A stretch of DNA of 64,000 nt from Ectocarpus siliculosus (GCA_000310025.1 FN649758.1:978926-1042925), one strand, 5' to 3'; counted from the first letter of the stretch, positions 1-11,205 are shown. Numbers and translations are program-made. Notes: generated from the sequence alone by a model not told the origin.

Positions 1-1410
1 CCCGGGGGGGGCCTGGGGGGGGGGGGGGGTACGTGATTGAGACTACGGACCTCGATCGAGGGTGGGCCTGGCTCGTACTATAGCACCCCGGACGCAATAA
101 CAACACGACGGACCGGGAACTTGCACGTACTACAGCAGCAACCACATGGCAGCTAGAGTGTGAGGCTACAGGTACTGTAGCAGCAACTACAATCACGGGC
201 TGAAATGCGATGAGTCCCCTCCCCCCACAAAACATTTCCCCTGCCACGAAACACAAAAAAAAGGGTGTCGTGTGACCGCAGCTCCCTCCTGTGTGATGAC
301 CCCGGCCTACACGTCAAGAACACCGAAAGGTGTGCATACTGGAACGAACACACAAAAACACACGCCGAACACGAAAACCCATTCAACCCCCATCACACAC
401 GCGGAGTTTGCGGTGGGCTCGTCTTCAAGACACTCACGTGGAGTTCGCCGTGTGCTCGTGCTACACCCAACAACGATGACGCCTTTCAACCCCCATGACC
501 ACTCACGTGCCGTCCGCGAATGGCTCGTACGTACCACACCGAAATCCGAAAACCACCTTTCAAACCCCATCGCCACTTACGTGGAGTTCGGGGTGGGCTC
601 GTGCCACACGGGAGAGGAAAAAGCCTCCGCGGCTCTGTCGGCCTCGTAAGACGTAGCGAACTTCCCGCACACCAGGGGGGTAGGCACTTGGTCCTGCAGC
701 GGAGCGGTTGTGGTCGTGTTTGGAAGGCATGTTTCGTTTGGGGGGGCGGGGGGGGGTGTACTCATAGTCGTGCATGCCGTAGTCATTAGACCATTGACCT
801 CGCATCCCTACAAAGCCGGGACGGAGCACGCCGGGTTCTCACCGGACCAGGGGGGGCAAGGGGACGGGGGGTCGTGCAGAATACGCTATGTTACATGTTA
901 TGGGCGCCGTGACTTATGTTTCATGTTAAAGCAGCAGTGTAGTGACGCCACTCCCCAGACACACGACGGGGGGTACGCGGCTGAGCAAGGCGTGGGAGGG
1001 ACGGGAAGCAGCAGGAGTGTGGTGGGATTTGGGAGTTGCTAGTACGGAGGACGGACGGGGAGATCGAGACTGTGTGGGCACCGACGACGCCCCCTGGTAT
1101 GATCAACTCTGCGTATCCCCTCCCGCTGATGCAAAGCGCCAAGAGAGAGAGAGAGGGGACGGGAAAAACACACTGAAACGAGACAGAAAAGCCGAAAAGA
1201 AAAAGTAGACCTATCCATACAAAGAGAAGCACAGGTGTCCACGGAGAGAGCGAGAGGGAAGAGAAAAATCGACGCAGCTACCCCCGGAAAACTGAGGGAT
1301 TCCACCCGCTTGTGGTTTGCAGCACACAGCTGAAATCGGGCAAGAGAAAGAAAGAGAGAGAGAGAGAGAAAGAGGAAAGCAGACATGTGGCCATGCTGAG
1401 GAGCAAAGAC
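1..1410. other. No gene recognised; degenerate tandem repeats
   Basis: No ORF here has a recognisable domain. Bases about 370-610 hold three or four degenerate copies of a roughly 75-80 bp unit containing variants of TTCAACCCCCAT, ACTCACGTGGAGTTCG and GTGGGCTCGTG. The left edge and 735-760 are G-rich runs. The downstream part of the minus-strand gene at 1411-3905 could extend in here, but I could not place another exon. Confidence 0.4.
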
Positions 1411-3694
1411 CTGCACAGCTTCATCGCCATACCGGCTCCAAAACTTCCGAAACATCTGCGTGAGGCTCAAACACCCACAAAAGGGCAGCAGTTGTTATTC
1501 CGGCTTACAGACAGCACGCCTTCTCCTTGCCCCCACGCCGGCCCACCTGCTTGTTGTACTTGAACACCGTGAGAGTGAAACCGCCGCCGCCCCCGTCCAA
1601 CTCCTCAACCAAGTGCGGAGTGAGCTCGCGCACCGGTTGCGCCGCCCGCGACATCTCCGTCAAGCGCGCCACTGCTGCCTCTTCCTCCGAGGCCCCGGAA
1701 CCCTCGCCCCGCAACGACCTCTTGCCTCCTCTCTCCGCCGTGCCGGGGGAAAGGCCAAGCGCCGTTAACCCCGCCGGTGCTGCTGCTTCCGCCGCAGCCT
1801 CGCCACCCCCGGCGGCGGCGGGGCTTAGAATCGGCGAGGGGCCTTGAGACTCCGCGGCTCCGGCTTCGGTCCCCGCAGCAGCGAAGTCTCCCTCAGGTTC
1901 TTGATCTCGTCTTCGGCTTCGGCGCTTGATCTTCGTCCGCCACCCCTTCCCTCGCTGCCTTGCCGCTGACGTAGCCGGGGCTCCTTCCGTCGCCGCCGCC
2001 TCCATTGCCGCCGCCATCGCCGCCGCCATCGCTTCAGCATCGCGGCTACCGCTACCCCCCGCCAGCAACGGCGACGGAGCTTGGCCCTCCTCGGTGGAAG
2101 GAAGCTGGCGAGGGCGGATGCGGTTAGTGCTTACAGGGGGGGGTACCGTCCGCTCTGCGGTGCTCCCCCCCGGGGCTCGAGGGAGAAGGAAAAAAGAAGA
2201 CTTCGATTCTTCCACGCCTTCACCCGGCTGCTTGCACTCCCGCCCCCCCCCCAACCACCTGGTATCCTCCTGCCCCCGCCCCTCCAGCCAGTTCGGCCGG
2301 CAGCTTTTCTCCTCCTCGCCCTTCTTATCCTCCTCTCTCCGCCCCTCCAGCCAGCTCGGCCGGCAGCTCTTCTCCTCGCCGTCACCCTGGTAGTCGCCCT
2401 CCACCTTCTCTTCACGGAACAGCCCCTCGTGTTCTCCCGAAAGAAGCGCCGCTAGGGCCGCTTCTTGGGCCGCCGTTCGCCCCTCCCCGCCGCCGCCGCC
2501 GCCGCGGCCGCCTCCGCCTCCGCCTCCGCCTCCGCCGCTGGCAACGACCCTTACCCCACCGGGGTTTGTAGGGGAGAACGAGGGGGCCGGGCTGATGGCG
2601 AAAGGAGGGGTCGGGGTGCCTCGCTCGGTGGAAGAGTTGCCGCCGCCGTTCTTAGCGCGCTCCACATCTGCTTGGGGGCGCAAGAGGCTCTGTTCCATCG
2701 TGGGACAAAAAAGAAAAAAAAAGAAGGAGTGCCGCAATGCAACATGTGTTCGGGGGGGGGGGGACGTTGGTCGGTATCGTAGGCCAGTGCGGGATGTATG
2801 GATTCACAAAACCGGGCCGCCGAAAAATTGGTCAAGCCGGTGACGGCAGTGGCGGGGAAAACAGCGTCGTCATTTTCCCAGCGGAGTTGATCTAGCGTTG
2901 GGCGCCGTCGTGTGTGTCACCGGCTGCTTCTTGGACGCAAGACGTGTCATCCGTGGCCCACCAAAGAGTGTCGTAAATGTCTTTGTTCGAGGAGGGGGGG
3001 GGGGACAAGTCGCACTTTATTTCCACCTTCGTTTGTGCCAAATTTCGTGACACGCATAAAACACACTTGTATTGCGGCAGGACTCTTGTCTGTTAAATAA
3101 TGTGTTGACTCATATGGTATTGGCTGTTGCTGCTACTGGTGCTGTTGCTGTTGTCTTCACACACGACAACTGAACCAGCACGAGCAGAGAAGTTGAACCC
3201 CGTGGTCCTGACGTGACATGCAACAAGAGACACGAGGATACCGAACCAGACCCAATGACCGCTAGCGCCATACCCTACCCCATCACGTGACATGCATCAA
3301 GAGATACGAGGATGCCGAACCAGACCCCCATGACAGCTATAGCGCCATACCCTACCCCACCACCACCTCCCATACAGAGCCAAGCCGCAATTCTTCTTTC
3401 CGCCACGCGACCAGAATAAGAGAAGAAAAAAGTGGGTTTCCCGGACAAATATCTCCGGACGAGATAATTGAGTCGTGCTCATCTGATCCAAAGATAGAAA
3501 AGAAAGAAAGGCAACTCGAGAAACAAGGAAGGAAAGACAGAGAGACAGAAAAGATACGCAACAAAAGCAAGCAAGAAAGAAGAAACGAATGACCCCGGGC
3601 ACCTTCATCGCGCCGAACACCTTGAAGCGGCCGAACCCTTTCCTCTTCCCTACCGTCGCCCCCGCCGCCCCCCCGGCGGACGACAACCCGTAGA

Positions 3695-3730
<36 letters not shown>

Positions 3731-3905
3731 AGATGGAGCTGCCGGCGGGACTGCCGTCAGTCCAACCACCTGTACCGCTACTGGTGTCACCACCGCCCGA
3801 GTCCGTGGCGCTCCGCACGGCCGCCCTGTCGTACGGTACGTAGCCGAGATCTTCGCGAAGCAAGAGGAGAGCGGGCGGGAGGACGGGCGGTGTGTGGGGG
3901 GGCAT
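1411..3905 (-). CDS. Unrecognised Gly/Ala/Pro-rich protein, three exons placed
   Basis: I do not recognise this gene. Three minus-strand exons join in phase 0 with good splice sites: 3905-3603 (ATG start, ending ...FGAMK before GTGCCC), 2689-1547 (acceptor GGAACAG, donor CAG|GTGGGC) and a 15-codon exon 1455-1411 (MFRKFWSRYGDEAVQ). Together they give 497 residues with no stop reached, so the 3' end is missing. The protein has poly-Gly runs (a GCC microsatellite near 3690-3730 and a GCC/TCC-rich tract near 2485-2535), an approximate 20-residue internal duplication around EEKSCRP(S/N)WLEGR, a basic patch KIKRRSRRRDQ and Ala-rich stretches. The best conserved-looking part is the end of exon 2 (PHLVEELD, then FTLTVFKYNKQ). 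Phase agreement across two introns supports a real gene. Function is unknown, and the start could lie further upstream. Confidence 0.45.
3215..3362. repeat. Tandem duplication, 74-bp unit, two copies
   Basis: The segment from CGTGACATGCAACAAGAGA through CATACCCTACCCC occurs twice with a period of 74 bp and a few substitutions. It lies in the intron between exons 1 and 2 of the minus-strand Gly-rich gene. Confidence 0.7.
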
Positions 3906-4817
3906 CTCATGTTTTGCATGCCTGGGGGGAGAGAGGAGCTGGTCGGGGTCTTCTCGAAAGAATAAAAAGTGTTAGACAGCGAGGGGCGAACATGCGGGCG
4001 GGCGGGTAGGCGGGGAGCGGGAGAGGGCCGGGCCGGGGGTCTTCTCGAAAAACAAACATGTGGCAGACAGCAAGGAGGCGAGCATGCTAGGCGGGCGGGA
4101 GGGACGTTTCGCACGCCTCGGCGGTTACACCATTGACAACGCGTCCTAGAGAGGACGGAGAATTGTTACCGCAAGACCGATCACCGGTGTCGGAAGGGGG
4201 GTTGGGGGGAGGAGCGGACCGAAAAAAGGTACCATTCGGGCGGTATGCGCTGCAACACGCTGTTCGCGAAAGACACGTTTCTTCCGGAACAGGTTTTACT
4301 GCATACCCACAAAAGCGCACCACACACAACCTTTGGCGTTTCGTTTTTTCAAAAGGCGACTTAATTCTTCATAGAAAGGAGAGTGTCAAAAGGTTTGGCA
4401 TGGAAGGGTTTTATCGAAACCTTCGCAAGACAGAAGTACGTCGTTCTTCGCGGTCAACCTCGCTGACGCAGAAAATTCGAGCTACCAAAAACGGTGCAAA
4501 GGGGGTGTCGTATCTCGTGTGGAACGCGGCAGTCCCGTACGGTATCAATCTTATCAGCAGCGACAGAATGCATCACGCAGCAGACACACGTCTCCCTTCA
4601 GCGCTTCTTCCTACGTAACTGCCCGCCTCTCATTCTATCGTCTCTATCGTCCCGCAAACGCTTGAGACAAGCCATTCGACCGGCCGGCTCAGCTGCACCG
4701 CGACCTTCAGACGCTTCGCCAAGCCGACTGCGACAATACTTGCAAAAGAACCACAAATCGCGAAAAACAAGACACGCAATAGAAAAAACACCGGCGGCCG
4801 CATGCATGTATCAGGAC

Positions 4818-5030
4818 AAGCGAAAGATTGACTGACGAAGTAAGGGAAATCTGTGTTTTGTGAGAAGCGGCAGAAATAAACCGTTGGCCAATCAGAAAGC
4901 AGGAAGCGGACGAGCGTGTTGATTCCTGTTTTCAGTATATACTCGCTTCGCCGTGTTTAACCGGGGGCGAGCGAGAGCACGTGTGTGTGCTTGTGGTGGC
5001 CAAGGGTTGTTTCTGCCGTGACGTTTCTTT
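4818..5030 (+). repeat. Split direct repeat A1 (left end)
   Basis: 213 bp beginning AAGCGAAAGATTGACTG and ending TGCCGTGACGTTTCTTT. It is repeated at 10419-10631. Just after the repeat, TTTCTGCCGTGACG is duplicated locally. The flanking host base before A1 differs from the base before A2, which fixes the left terminus to within a few bases. Confidence 0.93.
4888..4941 (+). promoter_or_regulatory. Candidate CCAAT/TATA promoter in repeat A1
   Basis: CCAAT at 4888-4892 is followed 44 bp later by TATATA at 4936-4941, about 180 bp before the likely gag start. The spacing fits a polymerase II core promoter and the position fits expression of the element's first ORF. The same pair recurs in A2 at 10489-10542. 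This rests on motifs only. Confidence 0.4.
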
Positions 5031-5119
5031 CTGCCGTGACGTTTCTTTTTTTTTTTGACGTTTCGAGCGAGAGCACGTGTGTTTTTTTCTTTCGCGTTCC
5101 CTTCTGTCTCCGGGGCGAT

Positions 5120-6682
5120 ATGGATTCGAACCCGAATCTCGGAAAAGGGCCTGCCGACGGTATTCGTACGTCGGTGGATGACTCCATCGACGGCGGCGGC
5201 TGCAGCGGGGGCGGCGGCGCCCCTCCCTCTGCCGCGGTGGCGGGCGCGGCTGCCGCCATGGTGTTGGCAGCACAGCAGGACCCGTCGGGCCCGCCGCCGC
5301 AGCAACAGCAGCAGCAAACGCAGCAGCCGCAGCAACTTCAACGTCAGCAGCGGGACGCAACAGCTGGAGCCGTCGCCGCGGCGGTCAGCGCGGCTGAGGC
5401 ACGGCTGGCCGACGGCATGGCTGGTTTATCCGTGGAGGGCCCCGGTGGGTCGTCCGCCGGGGCCGAGGGGGACAACCGGGGTGCCGGTGCGGCGTTGGAG
5501 GCGCCGGGTGGGTCGCAGCTGGTGCGGCTGCAGCAAGATAACGAGAATCTTGTCTCCAAAGTGTCCGCTTTGGAGCAATCGTTGCAACAGTTGTTGAACG
5601 ACCGAGCTGGTGGGGCGGGTTCGCACGTGGTCGGCCCGCAGGATGCTGGTGGCGCGGCGGACGCCGCGGTGGCGGTCAGTGTGGGTCTCGGTGCCGCTGC
5701 CGCTCCGGGATCGGACGCTGATCGCCGGCGTCGCTTCGCCAAAGCAGAATTCGAGAGCACGGCTTCCGCTTGGCGTGCGGGCCGTTTGATGTGGGCGCTG
5801 CGTGGCATGCGGGGAATTGACGTTCCCAACAAAGAGACCCTGCAAACGATGCTGGGAGGGACTGTAACCGGCACCGATAAGACCCTGCAGCAGCTGCGCA
5901 CCATGTCCGGACTCAACGTCCTCGACTTCATTCCCGTGGGCAATTCGGGTGAGCTGGCGGTCCCGGACCATTTCGACTTGACGTGTGCGTCGATAGTTAG
6001 TGTGTTAAAATTTGGGCTCTCTGCCACCTCTGCGGACAACGCCGCAGCTCTGGCGCGCTTGCTGCCCATGGAACAGGCCATGCTGTCGGCGCGGGGTACG
6101 TTGCGCATGCAAGTCCTTCGGAACATGGGTGATTTCCAGGGAAGGGGGTCGCGGGGGACCTTCGCCGACCTCCCCAACGACGACTTTCGTGAATGGGCCA
6201 ATGCGGTAATGTTGTGGATGTTACCGATGCAGAATTTGCCGGTGCCGCCGGCGTCGTTCGAGAGCTTTGGCCCCCCGCCGGTCCCTCGCTTCGGCGGCAT
6301 CCGCGGCTTCTCCATGTCCGGAGGCATTGCGCTCCGGATGTTCGGGACGGCGGGTGGTGGCGGTTCTGCTGGATCGAGTGGGGGTAAGCGGCGGCGGGGG
6401 GACTCCCGTTCCGGGGGCGGGGACTCCAAACGCCGGTCGAAAGTGTGTTTCGAATATCGCGACTCCCAAACGTGCAGGTGGGGCGACTCCTGCGTGTTCC
6501 GCCATGCGGCTGGGGGCGGCAAGGGTGGCGGTGGCGGCGGCGGCGGTGATGGTGGCCAGGGTGGTCGTCCGGGCGGCGGTGGGGGCCGTGCTTCGGGCGG
6601 GGGGGGGGGCTCGGATGCCGCGGCCGATGGTGGAGGCGGCTCGTCGGCGCTGGTCGTTCGCCGGGGAGGGGGCCGCAACTGA
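5120..6682 (+). CDS. Gag-like protein with CCCH zinc finger (DIRS element ORF1)
   Basis: 520 residues from the ATG at 5120, chosen because it follows repeat A1 and opens with a hydrophilic sequence (MDSNPNLGKG); an upstream in-frame start at 4985 lies inside A1. Order: Ala/Gln-rich N-terminus with Gln runs; a coiled-coil segment at about residues 133-162 (QLVRLQQDNENL, VSALEQSLQQLL); a globular middle of about residues 200-410; then a CCCH finger at 443-462 with spacing C-x8-C-x5-C-x3-H, followed by a long Gly-rich tail. The likely role is RNA binding and particle assembly for the retrotransposon. The finger is of the tristetraprolin type rather than the usual CCHC knuckle. The reading frame is intact and ends at TGA 6680-6682, after which the same frame stays open into the reverse transcriptase. 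Confidence 0.8.
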   Translation: MDSNPNLGKGPADGIRTSVDDSIDGGGCSGGGGAPPSAAVAGAAAAMVLAAQQDPSGPPPQQQQQQTQQPQQLQRQQRDATAGAVAAAVSAAEARLADGMAGLSVEGPGGSSAGAEGDNRGAGAALEAPGGSQLVRLQQDNENLVSKVSALEQSLQQLLNDRAGGAGSHVVGPQDAGGAADAAVAVSVGLGAAAAPGSDADRRRRFAKAEFESTASAWRAGRLMWALRGMRGIDVPNKETLQTMLGGTVTGTDKTLQQLRTMSGLNVLDFIPVGNSGELAVPDHFDLTCASIVSVLKFGLSATSADNAAALARLLPMEQAMLSARGTLRMQVLRNMGDFQGRGSRGTFADLPNDDFREWANAVMLWMLPMQNLPVPPASFESFGPPPVPRFGGIRGFSMSGGIALRMFGTAGGGGSAGSSGGKRRRGDSRSGGGDSKRRSKVCFEYRDSQTCRWGDSCVFRHAAGGGKGGGGGGGGDGGQGGRPGGGGGRASGGGGGSDAAADGGGGSSALVVRRGGGRN

Positions 6683-9035
6683 GGACACGGGCTCTGCCTT
6701 TCGGCGGGGCCAACTCCGGACGTGTGTGGGAGCGTAGATCAGACAGCGAGGCCGGGTTCCCGCGCGCTTGGGGCCGCGGCGTTGGCGGCGGCGGGCGTGG
6801 GCGTCGATCGAGGGGCGTGTGTGCCCGGAGCTGTCTCTTCGATGTTACCAGGTGACGTCTCGTTTAGGTCGGTTGCAGGTTCGCGTGAACTTGGCGTGTG
6901 GCGATCTCGTGTGTCTGCTTTAGCGGCGGTGTGTTCACCCTCCGACATGGGTGTGGGTCTTCGTGAGGTGGCTTCCGCTGGTTCCGCCTTGCTTAGACAG
7001 TGTGGGGGGCGCATTGAAGTGCTCGTGGCGGCCGGTGGTGCCGGCTTCTTTGCGCCCCATGTTGATGTTGCGTCGGTTCGTGAATTTTTTGGAGTCGCGA
7101 AACGTTTTCCGCACATTGACAACCTCCTCCGTGTGTTGTGTCCTGGCGCCCCCGTCGATGTGGCGCCGGGGGGGTGTCTCGACGCCGAATTAAAATACGG
7201 CAATCATTCCAGCATTTTACCGTACACTTCGCACATTACTGACAAGATCGTTTCGGATGTTACGTTAGGTCGTGCTCTTGGCTTCGACGTGCAGTTCATC
7301 CGTGAAATTTTGGGTGTGCGTGTTTCCCCCCTTGGGGTGGTGGAAGATCCGAAATTCCGCATCATTCATGATCTCACATTCACAGCGGCTGGTGCGTCGT
7401 CTAGCGTTAATGCAGATACAGATTTTGATCGTGCCCCCGAGTGTCTGTTGGGACATGTGCTTTTCGATATCTTGTCGCGCGTATTGTTTTTGCGCCAATT
7501 GCACGGGCCACATCTCGAGATTCTGTTATGTCGTATTGACGTACGTGAGGCTTTTCGTCAAGTGTTGGTCGACCCTTCGAGGGCATCGGTATTCGGATAC
7601 ACGATGGGGGGCGTGGTCGTTATTGACCTTCGTTGCCAGTTTGGCTGGCGTTCGAGCCCAGGTTTTTGGTCGCTGTTCGGTTCCGCTCTTGAGCATGAAC
7701 ACACCCACACTACTTTTCAGACAGCTTCTGTTTTGCCTGCCGGCGTTGCGGCGGTTGATCATGTTCAGCTTGTTCCTCCCCAACACCTCCCCGTTTCGCT
7801 ACCGCGTGATTGTGCCCAAATTACTATGGAGGGCGGTTTCGCTGGTTCCGCGTTTTTCGTTCGATATTATGTGGATGACGGCGTGCTTGTCGAGGCGCGG
7901 TTTTTCAAGGATGGTCGTCGTTGCTTACGTGCAGTGCAGTCGATCGCGTCGGACCATTTCCGCCTGCTGGGACACCGGGGGCCACACGATCCTCCGTTGC
8001 TGTCTGCAAAGAAGATAACCGATTTTTCTACACGTTTGGAGGTGTTGGGATGGATTTTGGACACGCAAACTCTCACAGTGACCATGCCTCTGCGAAAACA
8101 ACAGAAATTACATCGTTTGTTGGGCGAGTGGCCGCGGTCGCGTCTGTGTGCGACCGCCCGCCCAAGTCGCGGAATTGACCGGTTTTCTTCTTCACGTGTC
8201 TTTTGCCTTGCGTCCAGGCAAATATTTCGTCGGCTGTCTGTTGGCTGATGTCGGCATGCCGCAATCCGACGTGTTTCCTTCGCGTGTTTCTAACCCCGCT
8301 CGGCGTGTCGTGTTGGGCCCCATGTTTCACGATGATTTGGATTTTTGGCGCTGGTTTGTGCAGCGAGGTCTGGCGTCGCGTGGCGGACAGTTGTGTGCAC
8401 CGATGTACAATGTGGTGCTTCGCCCTCCGGTAATGGCCGTGTTTGCCGATGCGTCCAAAACAGCGTTCGGAGCATACTGTGTGCAAACTGGGTGTTATTT
8501 CCGGCGTGATTTGACGTGTGACGAGCAGTCCCGTTTTGTGGGGTCTAGCAAGTCTGTATCCGCGTGTCCCGATGTCAGTATCAATGTTCTTGAGCTACTC
8601 GGCATGGTCGCTGCGGCGTGGGTGTTGATCGTGCAACAGCGTCACGCGCCGGTGTCGGCCGGTGACTGCATCCAGTTGCGAGGAGACAATGAAGCGAGTG
8701 TGGCATGGATTGAGCGGTGTCGCGGAGGCAAGGAGCCGCGGTCCGGCGCGCTCATGCGGATGCTGGGGGCGATTGAGGTGTCTAGCGGGTGGCTTTTCCA
8801 ATCGTCCCATGTGCCTGGTGTGCTCAATTCGCTTGCCGATGGTATTTCTCGCTGGCCCGCCGCTGATGTGTACGACAACCTTTGTGCCGCTGCCCCCCAT
8901 GTGCGATGGCAGGAAGTGGAGTTGAATCGAGCCGGGCAAGAGATGTGCTCTGCCGTGCTGGGGCCAGCCTCGTCCGCCAGTCACTTGCGCGAACGTCTGA
9001 ACGAACTTACCTGGGCCTTTTTGGAGGCTGGGTGA
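6683..9035 (+). pseudogene. Reverse transcriptase-RNase H of the DIRS element, frameshifted
   Basis: The frame is open from 6683, directly after the gag stop; the first ATG is at 6842. RT motifs follow in order: RIIHDLTF (about 7357), IDVREAFRQVL (about 7538) and the catalytic YVDD at 7868-7879. RNase H follows with the expected acidic residues: FADAS (about 8442), ELLGM (about 8592), GDNEAS (about 8683) and LADGIS (about 8833). The RT end and the RNase H part lie in different frames: the first frame stops at 8248, while the continuation QVAELTGFLLHV is one base over, so a +1 shift lies near 8140-8165 (CGACCGCCCGCCC). The second part runs to 9035 and overlaps the recombinase ORF. Family assignment is secure. 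Whether the shift is a mutation or programmed is not decided by one copy, but its position inside a domain linker favours mutation. Confidence 0.85.
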
Positions 9036-10046
9036 AATATCGTGTGGCCGTTGTGTATCGGCCGGTGTTTATTGCTGCTGAGACTGTTCCGCGTGATGTC
9101 GTTGCTCAATTGGTTGAGTACGTCGCGTACGGTTTTTCCGTTTTGGGCCTGCAAAACTCGACGATTGCTAGTCACCTTTCCGCTGTTAAGTTTTTCCATC
9201 GTGTGTCGGGTGAAGGGGAGCTTGATACGCAGCATCCGCTGATTCGTTGTGCTTTACGTGGAGCGGCGCGGGGGCATGCCGACGTGGGAACACAGCAGCG
9301 GTTGCGGCGGCCGGTGTCTTGGGCAATGTTGCAACAGGGGAGTTCGTTGGTGCCTCAATGGGGCGTAGGCGGGCACGTTTTGTTTCTTGCGCTGAGTGCC
9401 TCTTTCTTCTTTCTGACGCGAGCGTCTGAGATGTTTGCGGTGTCGACATCGTCCATGCATGAGGTTCATGGGTTGCGTCGGGGGGACGTAGCGTTTTTTC
9501 GGGGGGCGGTCCAGATATTGCAGTCGGCGCAGTGGCCGTTGGCCGATCGCGTGGAGGTACGTTTTCGTTCGTCCAAAGGGGACCAGTTTCGGAAAGGGGC
9601 GGTTTGCACGCGCACACGGCAAGGTCCGTGTCGTGGCGTAGACCGAGGGGGTGGTGCAGTGGATGTCATGGTGGAGCTTGCTTTCTCTGTATACGTTTCT
9701 GCCTTCGCATGCGCCTCTCGTGGCTTTCGGTGTTGGTCGGGGCCAGTGGGCCATGTGGACTAAGTGTCAAGCTGTTGTGGCCCTTCGCCAAGTCGTTGCG
9801 TTGGCGAGTTTGCAGCCCGAGGAGTACGCGCTGCACTCCCTTCGTATTGGGGGCGCAACTTTCTTGGCGGCGGGGGGTGCATCGCCGGAGGTTCTTCGTA
9901 GAGAAGGGCGATGGTCGGGTGAGAGTAGTTACCAGTGTTATGTTCGGAATGTTGGGGGTGATGCTTCGTGGGTGTCAGAGGTGTTGGCGAACAAGGAGAA
10001 GGTGACTACGCAGCCAGGGCAGGGTACCCGATGGGGTGACGTGTGA
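8882..10046 (+). pseudogene. Tyrosine recombinase of the DIRS element, frameshifted
   Basis: Begins in a frame overlapping the end of RNase H. The core-binding part includes SERTYLGLFGGWVKY. The catalytic domain shows box A arginine in FFFLTRASEM (about 9407), the H-x-x-R box in LHSLRIGG (9831-9854) and the nucleophile region SYQCYVR (about 9929-9950), where the Tyr before VR is the likely catalytic residue. The first frame ends at 9763. The second, one base over, carries LPSHAPLVAFG through the H-x-x-R and Tyr motifs to 10046, so a shift lies near 9685-9705. As written, no single frame holds all catalytic residues. This enzyme would integrate the circular cDNA and replaces the DDE integrase of LTR elements. 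Confidence 0.85.
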
Positions 10047-10238
10047 AGGGGTTATTATGTGGCGCGTGGTGTATGTCGAGGTCCTTGTTGTACCGATGTT
10101 ATTTTGCTGTACATTGTGTATGCCGTATATATTGTATGTCGTACATATAGTGTGTGTTGCATTCATGGTTTGCGGTATATGTTGCGCATGAAAAAGGGGG
10201 GGGGGGGGGGATCAGTATGGCGCACCAGCCTTAGGTTT

Positions 10239-10420
10239 GGGGGCAGACAGAGTGTATATATTTCTGTCCGTTGGGTGGCTGATGTTTATACTGATCGTAA
10301 GGAGTAGACCGGGGGCGTGTGTGGTGTGTTGCCCTGCCTGGTCTCCGCTCTTTTCCCCTCCCCCTTGGCGAGCAAAGGGGGTACGCAAAATAATGACAAA
10401 TTTCGAAAGCATCGAGAAAA
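10239..10420 (+). repeat. Split direct repeat B1
   Basis: 182 bp starting GGGGGCAGACAGAG and ending ATCGAGAAAA. It abuts and overlaps A2 by two bases, reproducing the circle junction. It is repeated at 11206-11387. A G14 run and TA-rich sequence precede it. Confidence 0.93.
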
Positions 10421-10631
10421 GCGAAAGATTGACTGACGAAGTAAGGGAAATCTGTGTTTTGTGAGAAGCGGCAGAAATAAACCGTTGGCCAATCAGAAAG
10501 CAGGAAGCGGACGAGCGTGTTGATTCCTGTTTTCAGTATATACTCGCTTCGCCGTGTTTAACCGGGGGCGAGCGAGAGCACGTGTGTGTGCTTGTGGTGG
10601 CCAAGGGTTGTTTCTGCCGTGACGTTTCTTT
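10419..10631 (+). repeat. Split direct repeat A2
   Basis: 213 bp, apparently identical to A1 (4818-5030), including the CCAAT and TATATA motifs. Confidence 0.93.
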
Positions 10632-11205
10632 TTCCCACCCACCCACCCTTGCTTTTGGGGGTGTCAGTGGACATGGAAATCGGAGCGGCGGCGTTGTGTC
10701 CAATGTGATTGCCTGTCGGGGGGATTCACTGTGTAGCCGCAGTCGGGGTCGCGTGTGCCTATGCTGGGCGCGGTTCCGAGGTGCTCGTCCCATTTCAAAT
10801 TTTTTTCTGAGTGGGATGTGTGTGTATCGCATTTACTTCAGGTTGTATATATGCAGGACGCATGTCGGTGTGTGTATCGGACCGTTGCATGGTTGGGGGC
10901 GTGCACTATTGGCTGCTGTGTGCGGCTGCGTTGGTGCTGCGCGCTTCCCCGTTGTGTGCCTTACGAGTCTGATTGATTGGTGGACACCCGTATATATTAT
11001 ATGATTAATTGTACGTGGGGTCCTGGCGACATGTGTGTTTTTTTCTGCAGTGCGATGGAGTGTCAGGGGAACAGAGAGTAGCGAGAGACGGGAAAATGGT
11101 TTTTTCTTGGTGGCCCGAGTGTTTTGCCTAGTGGCGATGTTAATGTTGATGGGCCTTGTGGGGTTCTCTCGTGGTTTCAGTATGAACACATAGGTGTGGT
11201 TACCA
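10632..11205 (+). other. Internal segment of the DIRS element between A2 and B2
   Basis: 574 bp with no ORF that resembles a domain. Several TATATA and GTATAT motifs are present near 10846 and 10990. In PAT/Ngaro-type elements this segment separates the nested repeats and is not expected to code. Confidence 0.6.

Noticed and set aside
5344-6678. Long minus-strand ORF of 444 codons opposite the DIRS gag
   Set aside because: It is a shadow of a GC-rich coding frame, Pro/Ser/Arg-rich with no domain, antisense to a protein with a clear CCCH finger.
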